Origin: Anaerolineae bacterium
GTDB taxonomy: Bacteria; Chloroflexota; Anaerolineae; Anaerolineales; Anaerolineaceae
DNA length: 64,000 bases
Assembly: GCA_013314735.1 (NCBI GenBank)
Contig: JABUFD010000001.1
Span: 682,001 to 746,000 of the forward strand
Direction: 5' to 3'
The translations under genes were made by a program, and so were the position numbers. Under the pieces are notes generated by a model. It ran no database searches, was not told the origin of the DNA, and saw only the letters and a list, made by a program, of their open reading frames with translations. This document shows positions 44,932-53,325 of this stretch, piece after piece. Within the stretch, counting starts at the first letter, position 1, and the number at the start of each line of letters is the position of its first letter.

Positions 44932-45996
44932 ATGGACATTCAAGTCGTTCTGTTTGATATCGGAAACACGTTAATTAATGATGACCATACCCAACCCGGG
45001 AAAATGATTGATTGGCAGCGGTTGGAGCCCATAGCGGATGCGCCGGGTGCAATTCACACGATCAGTCGATCAAAAGCATGTTTTGCTGCTTCGAATGCAC
45101 AGGATTCAATGGGGCAGGAGGCATCCCGCGCGTTGGAAAAAGCTGGTTACAAGCATATCTTCCGTGATATTTTCACCAGCCGAAGCCTGGGGTTGACAAA
45201 AGACTGTCCGGAGTTTTACACCGAAATTTGCCGACTGATTGGTTTCCCGCCTGCCGCAGTTCTGATGGTGGGTGACGATTTGAACCTGGATGTGGCGTCT
45301 GCGGTTGAGGCTGGCATCAAAACCTGTTTCTACAATCCGACCATGGATCGGGTCAATGCTGCCTGTCTGCCTTTACAGAATGGTGAATTCCATCATTTTG
45401 CTGACCTGCCAGGGTTGCTGACCTCTGGCATTCATCCCTCGATTGAAACATGCCTGGTCTGGTTAGTCCAATCCGGTGTATCGCAAGGTGTTTTGCAGCA
45501 TGTGATGATGGTGGCTGCGGTGGCGTATTGGATTGCACTCAGGTTCTGCCGCAGCGGCACTAAGGTTGATCCAATTCTGATCCACCGCGGCGCACTGCTG
45601 CATGATATCGACATATTACACCCCGCCTCCTCACGTGAAGCCCACGGGAAGGTCGGGGCTGCGATTCTGATCGAAAAAGGCTATCCTGCCATCGCAGAAA
45701 TTATCCGCCGGCATGTTCCACCATCAACCTGGTCGCAGGAGCTTGCACCACAAACCTGGGCGCAGAAAATTGTCTTTTATGCTGATAAATTGGTAAACCA
45801 TCAAAGGTTGGTAACGCTGGAGGAACGAATGCGGGGATTAATGGAACGTTACCCGGCCAACCGGGAATTTCTAATCGAAAGCACTCCCCAAATCGAGGTG
45901 GTGCAAAAAGAAATTCTTGCCGTGCTTGGTATGAACAGCGATGATTTACACCTTGCCCTTTCCACCTTCATCAAAGGACGGGCATTACCCGGTTAA
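44932..45996 (+). CDS. HAD-like phosphatase domain fused to an HD domain
   Basis: A 354-residue two-domain protein. Residues 1-150 form a HAD hydrolase (FDIGNTLI as motif I; MVGDDLNLDVASAVEAGIKT as motif IV). The usual second motif I aspartate is Gly, so phosphatase activity may be weak or altered. Residues about 185-310 form an HD domain: HVMMVAAVA, LLHDIDILH, HGKVGAAIL and RRHVPPSTW give the H...HD...H pattern of uncharacterised HDIG hydrolases. A nucleotide or phosphate-ester role is inferred only. GGGGAAGG precedes ATG 44932. Its stop directly touches the stop of the convergent serine hydrolase. Confidence 0.82.
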   Translation: MDIQVVLFDIGNTLINDDHTQPGKMIDWQRLEPIADAPGAIHTISRSKACFAASNAQDSMGQEASRALEKAGYKHIFRDIFTSRSLGLTKDCPEFYTEICRLIGFPPAAVLMVGDDLNLDVASAVEAGIKTCFYNPTMDRVNAACLPLQNGEFHHFADLPGLLTSGIHPSIETCLVWLVQSGVSQGVLQHVMMVAAVAYWIALRFCRSGTKVDPILIHRGALLHDIDILHPASSREAHGKVGAAILIEKGYPAIAEIIRRHVPPSTWSQELAPQTWAQKIVFYADKLVNHQRLVTLEERMRGLMERYPANREFLIESTPQIEVVQKEILAVLGMNSDDLHLALSTFIKGRALPG

Positions 45997-47478
45997 TTAT
46001 TCGATATTTACGTAATTGTAGATCACCCGGGATAGCTCTGCTATCAAAAGGTTTGCCTGATCGAAATACAATTGCACCGGATGCCACAAGTAGACGCACA
46101 AAACATAATTTCCCGCTGGTGAGTAAATGATCCCCACATCGCTGATGGTATGAATCAGACCATCAGCTTCGGTGATCCAACCGTGTTTGTGGGCGATGCG
46201 GGTTCCGTCCGGCAAGCCGGCCTGGATTAATACACCAATGCGGTTACCTGCGAGATAGGAGATCATTTGCTGGCATTCGCCGCGAGTAATCTGGTCTGGA
46301 TAGAGTGCAAGCAATGCTCCCCCACCTGTATCCGCGCATTGGTAGAGGTCATCCAACAACATACCAATTTCGGAGGAAGTCGTCTGGTTATACACATCGG
46401 GAGTAACGTCAATGTCCTGGCGTGTGTTGGCTGGTGTGTCAACCAGGGTCAGTAAAGGAGCACCGATATAGTAAAAACCAGAAATGAAGGTGTTCTTCAA
46501 GCCGAGGTTCTGGATGTTCTCTGTGACGAGCAGAGGCCCAAAGTTACCGCCTAATAATTCCATCAGCCGATCCGAAGGGGTGTTCTCAGACTGTTCGATC
46601 ATTAATTGTAAGTCGTTGGCAATGGAGGGTGACAATGGTAAATCTTCCTGAATAAAAACCGATATCATGATCGGGATTTTCATGGTCGAGGCGGCTGTGA
46701 ATGCAATATCCGGTGCAAGGTCTTCGCCATCCTGAACGGCGAAGTGAACTTCGTTCCGTGTATTCAGATCCAACAGGTAAATTTCAGCGATTCCATCGAA
46801 ATCGCTCAACTCAATTTTTCGTTTTAACAGCGCCTCAAGATATTGGTAGGATGGACGCGGTGGATCGACCTGGTTGAAAACCAGGTTAGCTGATCGATTG
46901 GTTGCAGAAAAAAAAGCCTGTTCAATCACGGGAAGGCTGCGGGGGACATCAATCACGGTTCCCGGAACGCCGGCATCGAACACTGAGCTGCCGCTGAGCG
47001 AAACAGCCGGGACTGCCGGGCGATTATAGCGGGGTGCGATCTCAGAATTGAGGTGGTTGGCAACCAGTTCTGTCGATAGTGATGCTCGCAATGGTACTGA
47101 TTCCGGTTCGGGCAGCCGGCCCCATAAATAATCCCAGAAGGCATCCCAAAACGGCTGATCGAGCCGCTGCAGGTCAGCAGCAGTTAACATCCCTTCCATA
47201 TCCAACTTAAAACCTGCAACTGCCGGATTGATCTGAAACACCTGGTCCAGGTAATTGACCTCAACTGGCAGACTGTAGACCTGAGATATCCGGTCGGCGG
47301 CTTGCTGCTGGTTTAAACCACCTACATTCACCTCGGCGATTTTCATTCCGATGGGGAATGCGCTGCGCAGGCGTGAATAGGAAACCAGCTGTAAACCCAA
47401 AAGCAGGGCGGCTGCAAAAATCAAAAAAAGCGCCACAAATCGTAAAATCAGGAATGCGATGTGTTGTTTTTGTCTCAT
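45997..47478 (-). CDS. Class A beta-lactamase-like serine hydrolase with peptidoglycan-binding-like N-terminus
   Basis: A 493-residue protein anchored by one N-terminal membrane helix (about residues 10-30). Residues ~45-210 resemble the YoaR/VanW-type putative peptidoglycan-binding module (GLNQQQAADRISQVYSLPVEV, partly). The C-terminal domain carries the penicillin-recognising motifs: Ser264-x-x-Lys267 (STMK), Ser297-Glu298-Asn299 in place of SDN, and Lys431-His432-Gly433 in place of KTG. No obvious Omega-loop ExxLN is seen, so it is more likely a cell-wall enzyme or sensor than a resistance enzyme. No SD is visible before ATG 47478. Confidence 0.83.
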   Translation of the reverse strand: MRQKQHIAFLILRFVALFLIFAAALLLGLQLVSYSRLRSAFPIGMKIAEVNVGGLNQQQAADRISQVYSLPVEVNYLDQVFQINPAVAGFKLDMEGMLTAADLQRLDQPFWDAFWDYLWGRLPEPESVPLRASLSTELVANHLNSEIAPRYNRPAVPAVSLSGSSVFDAGVPGTVIDVPRSLPVIEQAFFSATNRSANLVFNQVDPPRPSYQYLEALLKRKIELSDFDGIAEIYLLDLNTRNEVHFAVQDGEDLAPDIAFTAASTMKIPIMISVFIQEDLPLSPSIANDLQLMIEQSENTPSDRLMELLGGNFGPLLVTENIQNLGLKNTFISGFYYIGAPLLTLVDTPANTRQDIDVTPDVYNQTTSSEIGMLLDDLYQCADTGGGALLALYPDQITRGECQQMISYLAGNRIGVLIQAGLPDGTRIAHKHGWITEADGLIHTISDVGIIYSPAGNYVLCVYLWHPVQLYFDQANLLIAELSRVIYNYVNIE

Positions 47479-47668
47479 AAATTTTTTTCAAGAGGGCGGA
47501 TAAACGCCATCCGGGATGTTTTCATTCAACCACAATTCTGTCATTGTACCAGATGCGCCAGTGATTGTCAGGTATAATGAGGACGGCGATTCCCTCCCGC
47601 ATGGCTGCCGTATGCCAATGGATGCGAATTGAATCCCTTTATATCAACTCAAAGGATGAACCGATTCA

Positions 47669-48823
47669 ATGACTGAGAAAAGGAAAAGTGTATTTGTCAG
47701 TGGCTGTTTTGATATGCTTCATAGTGGCCACGTTGAATTTTTTCAACAGGCATCCCAATTCGGCGATCTATATGTGGCACTGGGGTCTGATAAAACTGTT
47801 TACGACCTGAAAGGCCGGGTGCCTTTTAATACAGAATCAGAACGACAGTTTATGGTGCAATCGTTAACCTGTGTGACCGAGGCGTTTATCTCAAAAGGTT
47901 CTGGTTTCCTCGATTTTGAGCCTGATCTGCGGGAGCGGATGCCGGATATGTTTATCGTGAATGAAGATGGAAACACGCCTGAAAAAAGGCTGTTGGTCGA
48001 ATCTCTGGGGGTTGAGTACAAAATCCTGCATCGAGAACCCCACACCGGACTTCAACCTCGCTCAACCACTGCCATCCGCAGTGAATGCCGCATTCCTTTC
48101 CGAATTGATATTGCAGGGGGATGGCTCGATCAACCATGGGTATCGGAAAAGTACCCGGGCGCAGTGATCACGGTATCACTCGAACCCACAATCGACTTTA
48201 ACGAGCGCAGCGGGATGGCCAGCAGTACCCGTCGTTCCGCCATTGAAATATGGGGCAACCACCTTCCTTTGGGTGATCATGAGAAGAACGCGAAGATATT
48301 GTTTTGTTACGATAATCCCCCGGGGACGAAAGAAATTTCCGGATCGCAGGATTCGATTGGTATCGTAATGCCAGGGTTGAATTATGCCTTCTACGAAGGC
48401 ACCTATTGGCCGAGTCGGATAGAGTCGATCTATGATGAGCATTTGTTGGATTTTGTGGAGCGCTTGTTCTACCTGATCCCACTTGGTCCGCGCCATGATG
48501 GATTCAATGTGCTGAACAATACACACATCAGTATTCAGGGCGCAAGAAAACTGGCAGAGGCGGCTGATGGGGTATGGGAGGCAATTCAACGGCAGGACGC
48601 GAAGGCGTATGGCATGTGTTTCAGAAAGTCCTTTGAGGCTCAAATCGAAATGTTCCCCAATATGATGACCCCAACTGTTGCCAGGTTGATCAATGAATAT
48701 AAAGATCAGGCCCTGGGATGGAAATTGTCAGGTGCTGGCGGTGGGGGATACCTGATATTAATTGCTGATAAACCGGTTGAAAATGGAGTACGGGTGGTTG
48801 TTCGCGGCAGGAATGGGTCATGA
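47669..48823 (+). CDS. Cytidylyltransferase-like domain fused to a shortened GHMP kinase-like domain
   Basis: A 384-residue fusion. Residues 1-135 are a nucleotidyltransferase (GCFDMLHSGH with HSGH at 18-21; VALGSDKTV), as in RfaE/HldE or glycerol-phosphate cytidylyltransferases. Residues ~140-384 resemble sugar kinases of the fucokinase/heptokinase group: IDIAGGWLDQPW (148-157), SGMASSTRRS (181-190) as a possible ATP loop, GSQDSIGIVMPGLN, and LSGAGGGGYLI. The gap between the first two motifs is about 30 residues instead of the usual ~90, so the kinase domain is compressed. A sugar-nucleotide synthesis role is likely. AAAGGA lies upstream of ATG 47669, and TATAAT lies at 47573-47578. Confidence 0.8.
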   Translation: MTEKRKSVFVSGCFDMLHSGHVEFFQQASQFGDLYVALGSDKTVYDLKGRVPFNTESERQFMVQSLTCVTEAFISKGSGFLDFEPDLRERMPDMFIVNEDGNTPEKRLLVESLGVEYKILHREPHTGLQPRSTTAIRSECRIPFRIDIAGGWLDQPWVSEKYPGAVITVSLEPTIDFNERSGMASSTRRSAIEIWGNHLPLGDHEKNAKILFCYDNPPGTKEISGSQDSIGIVMPGLNYAFYEGTYWPSRIESIYDEHLLDFVERLFYLIPLGPRHDGFNVLNNTHISIQGARKLAEAADGVWEAIQRQDAKAYGMCFRKSFEAQIEMFPNMMTPTVARLINEYKDQALGWKLSGAGGGGYLILIADKPVENGVRVVVRGRNGS

Positions 48824-48842
48824 TTTCCATTGCATCGCTTCG

Positions 48843-48871
48843 TTGACAGTGGATTGTGGCTGTGTTACAAT
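48843..48871 (+). promoter_or_regulatory. Promoter of tRNA-Glu
   Basis: TTGACA (48843-48848) and TACAAT (48866-48871) with exactly 17-bp spacing, 15 bp before the tRNA 5' end. Confidence 0.88.
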
Positions 48872-48886
48872 CTGTCCGAATCAGCC

Positions 48887-48959
48887 GCCCCCATCGTCTA
48901 GTGGCCCAGGACGTAGCCCTCTCAAGGCTAAAACGGGGATTCGAATTCCCCTGGGGGCA
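48887..48959 (+). tRNA. tRNA-Glu, anticodon CTC
   Basis: A 73-nt cloverleaf: acceptor GCCCCCA pairs with TGGGGGC, anticodon stem TAGCC/GGCTA encloses loop CTCTCAA giving anticodon CTC, and T-arm GGGGA-TTCGAAT-TCCCC. The CCA tail is not encoded. It is a single-gene transcript with its own promoter and terminator. Confidence 0.96.
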
Positions 48960-48961
48960 TC

Positions 48962-48989
48962 AAAACACTGTAACAACCAGTGTTTTTTT
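48962..48989 (+). terminator. Terminator of tRNA-Glu
   Basis: AAAACACTG / CAGTGTTTT with a 7-nt loop and a seven-base T-run, directly after the tRNA. Confidence 0.92.
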
Positions 48990-49073
48990 GTTTAAGTCAT
49001 TAAGCTGCCAGCAAGGGAGAGATTATCTCTTTGCCGGTGCTAGCCTAGGGAGAATATCGCTCTTTCCATGGGC

Positions 49074-49922
49074 TTAATTCTTCGAATTTGGTCTCGATGG
49101 TGCGAGTGATGTGAACCCCCAGACGATCACAAACAAAAAGGTGGCAGTCAAAACGATGGCGGCACCAGATGCAATCGACAGGTAATAGGATAAATACAAC
49201 CCCGCGAGCGCACTGAGACATGCCATGCCAGCCGCAAGCACCATAATCACCGGCATGCGTTTTGATAACAGCGAGGCAGTTGCGGCCGGGGTAACCAGCA
49301 TGGCTACCATCAAGGCAACGCCGACCGTTTGCAGGCTGACCACGATTGTTACTGCAATCAGGATGAAGAGAAGGTAATCCAGCATTCGCACAGGCAGGCG
49401 TAAGGTTGTCGCCATAATGTGGTCAAATGAGATAATCAGGAATTCTTTGTAAAACAACACCACCATGCCCACCACGATGCCCCCCAGGATACTGATGCGG
49501 AGCAAGTCACCATTCGAAACTCCCAATACATCGCCAAATAGAAAATGGCTCAGATCCGCGGTGTAGGATCGTACCGTTGAGATCAACGCCACGCCCAATG
49601 CGAACATACCGGCAAAAATGATGCCAATGGCGGTATCTTCTTTAATTTTTTTGTTCTTGCTGATGGCACCGATCCCTAATGAGCTCGCAATGGCTGCCAG
49701 CAACGCCCACCAGAAAACAGGTCCACGTTCACCGCCGCTGGAGAGATACCCAATGGCTACCCCAGGGAGGATGGAATGTGCCAGGGCATCACCGAAGAAT
49801 GCCATCCCTCGCACAACAACATAGGTGCCCATGACGGCACATACGATACCAACCAGGACAGCAGCTGCCAGACCACGTGTCATGAAAGCATAGGAAAGCG
49901 GAGCCAATAGAAAATCAATCAT
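49074..49922 (-). CDS. Metal ABC transporter permease (ZnuB/MntB family)
   Basis: A 282-residue inner-membrane protein with about eight helices (FMTRGLAAAVLVGIVCAVMG; FFGDALAHSILPGVAIGYL, partly), the ABC-3 family signature. It forms the channel of a zinc or manganese importer. ATG 49922 has AAGGAG upstream and overlaps the ATPase gene by 8 bp. Last gene of the leftward importer operon. Confidence 0.93.
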   Translation of the reverse strand: MIDFLLAPLSYAFMTRGLAAAVLVGIVCAVMGTYVVVRGMAFFGDALAHSILPGVAIGYLSSGGERGPVFWWALLAAIASSLGIGAISKNKKIKEDTAIGIIFAGMFALGVALISTVRSYTADLSHFLFGDVLGVSNGDLLRISILGGIVVGMVVLFYKEFLIISFDHIMATTLRLPVRMLDYLLFILIAVTIVVSLQTVGVALMVAMLVTPAATASLLSKRMPVIMVLAAGMACLSALAGLYLSYYLSIASGAAIVLTATFLFVIVWGFTSLAPSRPNSKN

Positions 49923-50754
49923 TTTGATTCTCTCCTTCACAACAGGTGTCACCCAGTGTCAGCATCCCTTCGGGGGTCTGCACCATATGGAGATGACCTC
50001 CGTAGGCCTGGATCAGGTTCTCAGAGGTAAATACCTCGTCCGGGGTTCCAAAACCAATCTGGTCGGTATTCAACAGGAGCACACGGTCAAAGTGTTCTGA
50101 TGCGAGATGCAAGTCGTGAAGTGAAACCAGGACTGTTACAGAACGAGCCTGAAGTGTACCCAGAATGGTGAAGATGTCAGCTTGCGAATTCGCATCCAGA
50201 CCGGTGAGTGGTTCGTCCATCAGCATCAGTTCAGCCTGCTGCGCCAAGGCACGCGCAATAAACATGCGTTGCTGTTGTCCGCCTGAAAGCTGGTTGATCT
50301 GTCGTTTCGCCAAAGACTGGAGGCCTACAGTCTCGATTGCGTCCATGACAATCTCCCGATCAATACCGCGTGGTTTTCGGAACAATCCCAATTGTCCGAT
50401 CCTACCCATCATTACCACATCATAAACCGACACAGGGAAAGCCCAGTCGACATTGTTGCGTTGAGGGACATATGCGATACATATATGCTGTCCTGGTTCA
50501 TGCCCAAAAATGTTGATCATCCCCTGACTGGCTTTCTTTACGCCGGCAATCAATTTCAATAAGCTGCTTTTTCCAGCACCGTTCGGACCAATGACTGCAA
50601 CCCGCTCACCGCGTATGACAGAAAATGTAATTGAGCGCAAGGCTGCGCCAGTTTCATACAGGATGCTGACATTGGCAACGGAAAGGATTGGTGCAGCAGG
50701 ATCATGAGGGATGGTGTGCCTTGTATTCAGCTTGACAAGGGGTTCGGTTTGCAT
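49915..50754 (-). CDS. Metal ABC transporter ATP-binding protein (ZnuC/MntA family)
   Basis: A 279-residue ATPase. Walker A is GPNGAGKS, the ABC signature LSGGQQQR, Walker B LMLMDEP, and the H-loop SLHDLH. The last residues, GDTCCEGENQND, hold a vicinal cysteine pair that might sense metal (inference). ATG 50754 is favoured over GTG 50760 by its distance from the AGGGAAG box. It lies 20 bp after the binding-protein gene. Confidence 0.93.
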   Translation of the reverse strand: MQTEPLVKLNTRHTIPHDPAAPILSVANVSILYETGAALRSITFSVIRGERVAVIGPNGAGKSSLLKLIAGVKKASQGMINIFGHEPGQHICIAYVPQRNNVDWAFPVSVYDVVMMGRIGQLGLFRKPRGIDREIVMDAIETVGLQSLAKRQINQLSGGQQQRMFIARALAQQAELMLMDEPLTGLDANSQADIFTILGTLQARSVTVLVSLHDLHLASEHFDRVLLLNTDQIGFGTPDEVFTSENLIQAYGGHLHMVQTPEGMLTLGDTCCEGENQND

Positions 50755-50774
50755 GGTCACTTCCCTTCCAGCGG

Positions 50775-51758
50775 TTATTGCAAAGCTGTTACAAAAACGT
50801 TTGTATTGTAACGTATGTACTCAAGGTATGTCGGCGCTTCACCGCCTGGATCAGACAACGAACCTGTATAAACGGTGTAGAGCTGAACACCTGTATCCTG
50901 GCTGATACGTTCTGCCAATTGCGGATTGATCGTATTCCCGATAAAGATTGCCCTGGCATTGAGCTTCAGGATTGCATCTTCGAGTGCAGCGATTTCGCTG
51001 GCAGATGCCTCTGCAGATGTGCTGAACGCCGGGATGATCGCGCCGACCTGTATGAATCCATATGCATCTGCGTAGTATCCAAACAGCTGATGATCGGTAA
51101 CGATTTCGCGGTTTTCCTGCGGGATAGTTGCCACCTGTTCGCGAACCCATTGATCCAAATCCTTCAGTAAGGTTTTATACGCTTCCGCGTTCGCCTGGAA
51201 ATCGAGGGCATGACCGGGGTCGGCTGAACTCAATGCCGCAGTGATATTGTCTACCCAAACCAGTACATTGTTTGGATCGGTCCAGGTATGCGGATCAATC
51301 TGGCCATGGTCATGGTCTTCTTCTCCATCGCCTTCGGCATCATCGGTGTACTCACCTTCGTGTTCATCATTTTCGGTACCGTGCACTCCGACAAGGTATT
51401 CAATGCCGTCCGATACATTGATGACTTCGTCCTCGAGCTGGTTACTGACGATCAGTGGTTCAAGAAATTCTTCCAAACCAGCGCCGTTGGCAAAAATCAA
51501 GTCTGCGTCCACCAGGCTTGCCATTTCCTGTGGATTCGGTTCGAATTTGTGGGGATCCATTCCGGGAGGCAGCAGCACAGTCAATGTGATATGATCACCG
51601 CCGATCGTTTGAACAATATCACCGACAATCGTCGTGGTAGAAACAATCATGAGGGATTCCGATGGCGCCACAGGCGTGCTTTGGCAAGCGGTAACCAGTA
51701 GAACGCTCAAGGTTAAAAGAAAAAATTGGAAAATTGGTGCCTGATGTTTTCTAAACAT
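50775..51758 (-). CDS. Metal ABC transporter substrate-binding lipoprotein (ZnuA-like)
   Basis: A 327-residue cluster A-I binding protein with signal peptide and lipobox LVTAC. Metal ligands are likely in MDPHKFEP, IDPHTWTDP and TDHQLFGYYADAYGF. Residues ~125-160 form an acidic, histidine-containing loop (EDHDHGQIDPH end), the feature that in ZnuA proteins points to zinc rather than manganese. AAGGGA precedes ATG 51758. A perfect Fur/Zur-type palindrome lies 16 bp upstream. Confidence 0.92.
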   Translation of the reverse strand: MFRKHQAPIFQFFLLTLSVLLVTACQSTPVAPSESLMIVSTTTIVGDIVQTIGGDHITLTVLLPPGMDPHKFEPNPQEMASLVDADLIFANGAGLEEFLEPLIVSNQLEDEVINVSDGIEYLVGVHGTENDEHEGEYTDDAEGDGEEDHDHGQIDPHTWTDPNNVLVWVDNITAALSSADPGHALDFQANAEAYKTLLKDLDQWVREQVATIPQENREIVTDHQLFGYYADAYGFIQVGAIIPAFSTSAEASASEIAALEDAILKLNARAIFIGNTINPQLAERISQDTGVQLYTVYTGSLSDPGGEAPTYLEYIRYNTNVFVTALQ

Positions 51759-51773
51759 ACGAACAAGTCCCTT

Positions 51774-51796
51774 TTATTGAAAATGATTTTCAATAA
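51774..51796 (-). promoter_or_regulatory. Fur/Zur-type operator of the metal importer operon
   Basis: The arms TTATTGAAAAT and ATTTTCAATAA form a perfect 11-bp inverted repeat around one central base, AT-rich and of Fur-box size. It sits between the Fur-family gene and the importer genes, just ahead of the binding-protein start. Confidence 0.85.
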
Positions 51797-51858
51797 GATT
51801 GTAAAGATTCCCGATATGAAAGTCAAATTAAGGAATAATTTTTAATAAAATTCTTACA

Positions 51859-52302
51859 TCAGGAAATGCATTCAGGGCAGCGACCAAACAATTGCAGCCA
51901 ATGATCAGTGACTTGATATCCTGAGAATGCTTCCACTTTTTCAATTAATCCATGGATGTCGTCACCACTGAAGTAATAAACCTTGCCACATTGTTCACAG
52001 ATCATGAGGTGTTGATGACCTTCCAGTCCAGCCACAAATGCATGGCAGTGCTCATTACGGTGTACACGGGTGACCAAATGCAAATCTTCCATTTTCTCCA
52101 GGGTGCGATACACAGAGACCAATGAAAGGGCGGGGTACTCTTCGCTTGCTTTTTCATGGAGGGTGGAGGCATCCAAAGCCTGGTCACTCTGTGCGAGCAC
52201 TTTAATGACTGCGAGCCGCGGTTGGGTAAGGCGATATCCATTATCCTGGAGAGCTTTGATCCAGGAATTGTAGCGAGAGGTTAATCGATCAAATTCAGCC
52301 AT
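51859..52302 (-). CDS. Fur-family metal-responsive repressor (Zur or Fur type)
   Basis: A 147-residue regulator. The winged helix covers GYRLTQPRLAVIKVL and SLVSVYRTLEKMEDL. The dimerisation domain holds the His-rich metal site (HRNEHCHAF; EGHQHLMICEQCG) and two CxxC pairs (CEQC and CPEC) for structural zinc. Given the adjacent zinc-type importer it is probably Zur, but Fur cannot be ruled out. The ATG at 52302 overlaps the CDF stop codon by one base (TGATG), so the two are translationally coupled. Its target is presumably the operator at 51774-51796. Confidence 0.93.
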   Translation of the reverse strand: MAEFDRLTSRYNSWIKALQDNGYRLTQPRLAVIKVLAQSDQALDASTLHEKASEEYPALSLVSVYRTLEKMEDLHLVTRVHRNEHCHAFVAGLEGHQHLMICEQCGKVYYFSGDDIHGLIEKVEAFSGYQVTDHWLQLFGRCPECIS

Positions 52303-53216
52303 CAACTTCGTTCAGTCCCACCTGATTCCACTGGTTCCATGTGGACATAAGCACGGTCAACCTCCGGCATGGATTCAATTAATTGGGTGATTTCATCGCA
52401 GATTTCGTGCGCCCGGGTAAAAGGCAAAGCAGGATCGATGGCACAATGCATGTCAACAATCAAATGCGGTCCAACATATTCGGTAATCAGGTGGTGAATA
52501 TTCTTGATCCCTTTGACAGAAGCTGCTGTCTTGATGATCTGATCACGAATTTCAGCATTGGCGCTTCCGCCGGTTAAAAAGACCAAATTTTCTCTGCCTG
52601 AACGAATGGCAGCCGTGATGATCCAAAGCCCAACAACGATTCCAGCGATAGGATCAAAAATAGGTGCCAGGAATGTTGAAGCAATAGTGCCCAGGAAAAC
52701 CACAATTGACGTTAATATATCTGTCAGATTATCCACTGCGATGGCGCGAAGCGATGGACTGTCCTGTTGACGTGCAATATTTTTAATAAAAAGGTACATA
52801 ACAACCTTTACCGCTGCACTCGCCAGTACCACCAGCGAAGGGAGAGAGATTGGTATTGCCTTCGCCCCTTCAATAAATGTCTCAACGGCGTTCCGTCCAG
52901 CTTCATATGCCGCTATCGTCATTGCAGCTGTGACAACCAGCCCTACCAGGGGTTCAAAGCGGCTGTGGCCTTGCGGGTGTGATCGGTCTGGCGGTTGGGC
53001 TGCAATAAACAAGCCCACAGCCACCATGAGGGAGTACAACACGTCAGAGATCGAATTGGCTGCATCTGAGTATAGGGCAGCGCTTCCTGTTATTCCAGCT
53101 GCAATTGCTTTGCCGACGGCCAGGAAGACATTACCGGCTACAGTGATGAGAATGGCGAATGTATATAATCTCTTCCGGTTCTCCTGGTTCGATTCGGGAT
53201 GGCGAATTTCTATCAT
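52302..53216 (-). CDS. Cation diffusion facilitator family metal exporter
   Basis: A 304-residue protein with six membrane helices and a C-terminal metallochaperone-like domain (HLITEYVGPHLIVDMHC, partly). Site residues in helix 2 lie in YSDAANSISD (Asp51, Asp58) and in helix 5 in VDNLTD (Asp162, Asp166). The acidic helix-5 pair, without the histidine of zinc-specific YiiP-like sites, leaves manganese, iron or zinc open. The promoter -10 box TACAAT ends 6 nt before the ATG with no SD, which predicts a leaderless mRNA. It heads an exporter-repressor operon. Confidence 0.9.
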   Translation of the reverse strand: MIEIRHPESNQENRKRLYTFAILITVAGNVFLAVGKAIAAGITGSAALYSDAANSISDVLYSLMVAVGLFIAAQPPDRSHPQGHSRFEPLVGLVVTAAMTIAAYEAGRNAVETFIEGAKAIPISLPSLVVLASAAVKVVMYLFIKNIARQQDSPSLRAIAVDNLTDILTSIVVFLGTIASTFLAPIFDPIAGIVVGLWIITAAIRSGRENLVFLTGGSANAEIRDQIIKTAASVKGIKNIHHLITEYVGPHLIVDMHCAIDPALPFTRAHEICDEITQLIESMPEVDRAYVHMEPVESGGTERS

Positions 53217-53222
53217 ATCTTA

Positions 53223-53252
53223 ATTGTACTTTCTTTCCCTTACTCTGCACAA
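53223..53252 (-). promoter_or_regulatory. Promoter of the CDF-fur operon, leaderless arrangement
   Basis: On the minus strand TTGTGC (53252-53247) is followed after 18 bp by TACAAT (53228-53223), and the ATG of the CDF gene comes only 6 nt later. Confidence 0.6.
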
Positions 53253-53274
53253 CATCGAGGTGATCACAATCGAT

Positions 53275-53300
53275 AAAAAAAAGCCAGGGACACTGGCTTT
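53275..53300 (-). terminator. Terminator of trxA
   Basis: On the minus strand AAAGCCAG / CTGGCTTT with a 5-nt loop is followed by an unbroken T-run, 26 bp after the trxA stop. Confidence 0.9.
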
Positions 53301-53325
53301 CGTACTAATGCGTATAAATAAAAGC

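Noticed and set aside
45997-47478. Beta-lactam resistance gene
   Set aside because: Only the fold motifs are present, two are variant and no Omega-loop is visible; calling it resistance would go beyond the evidence.
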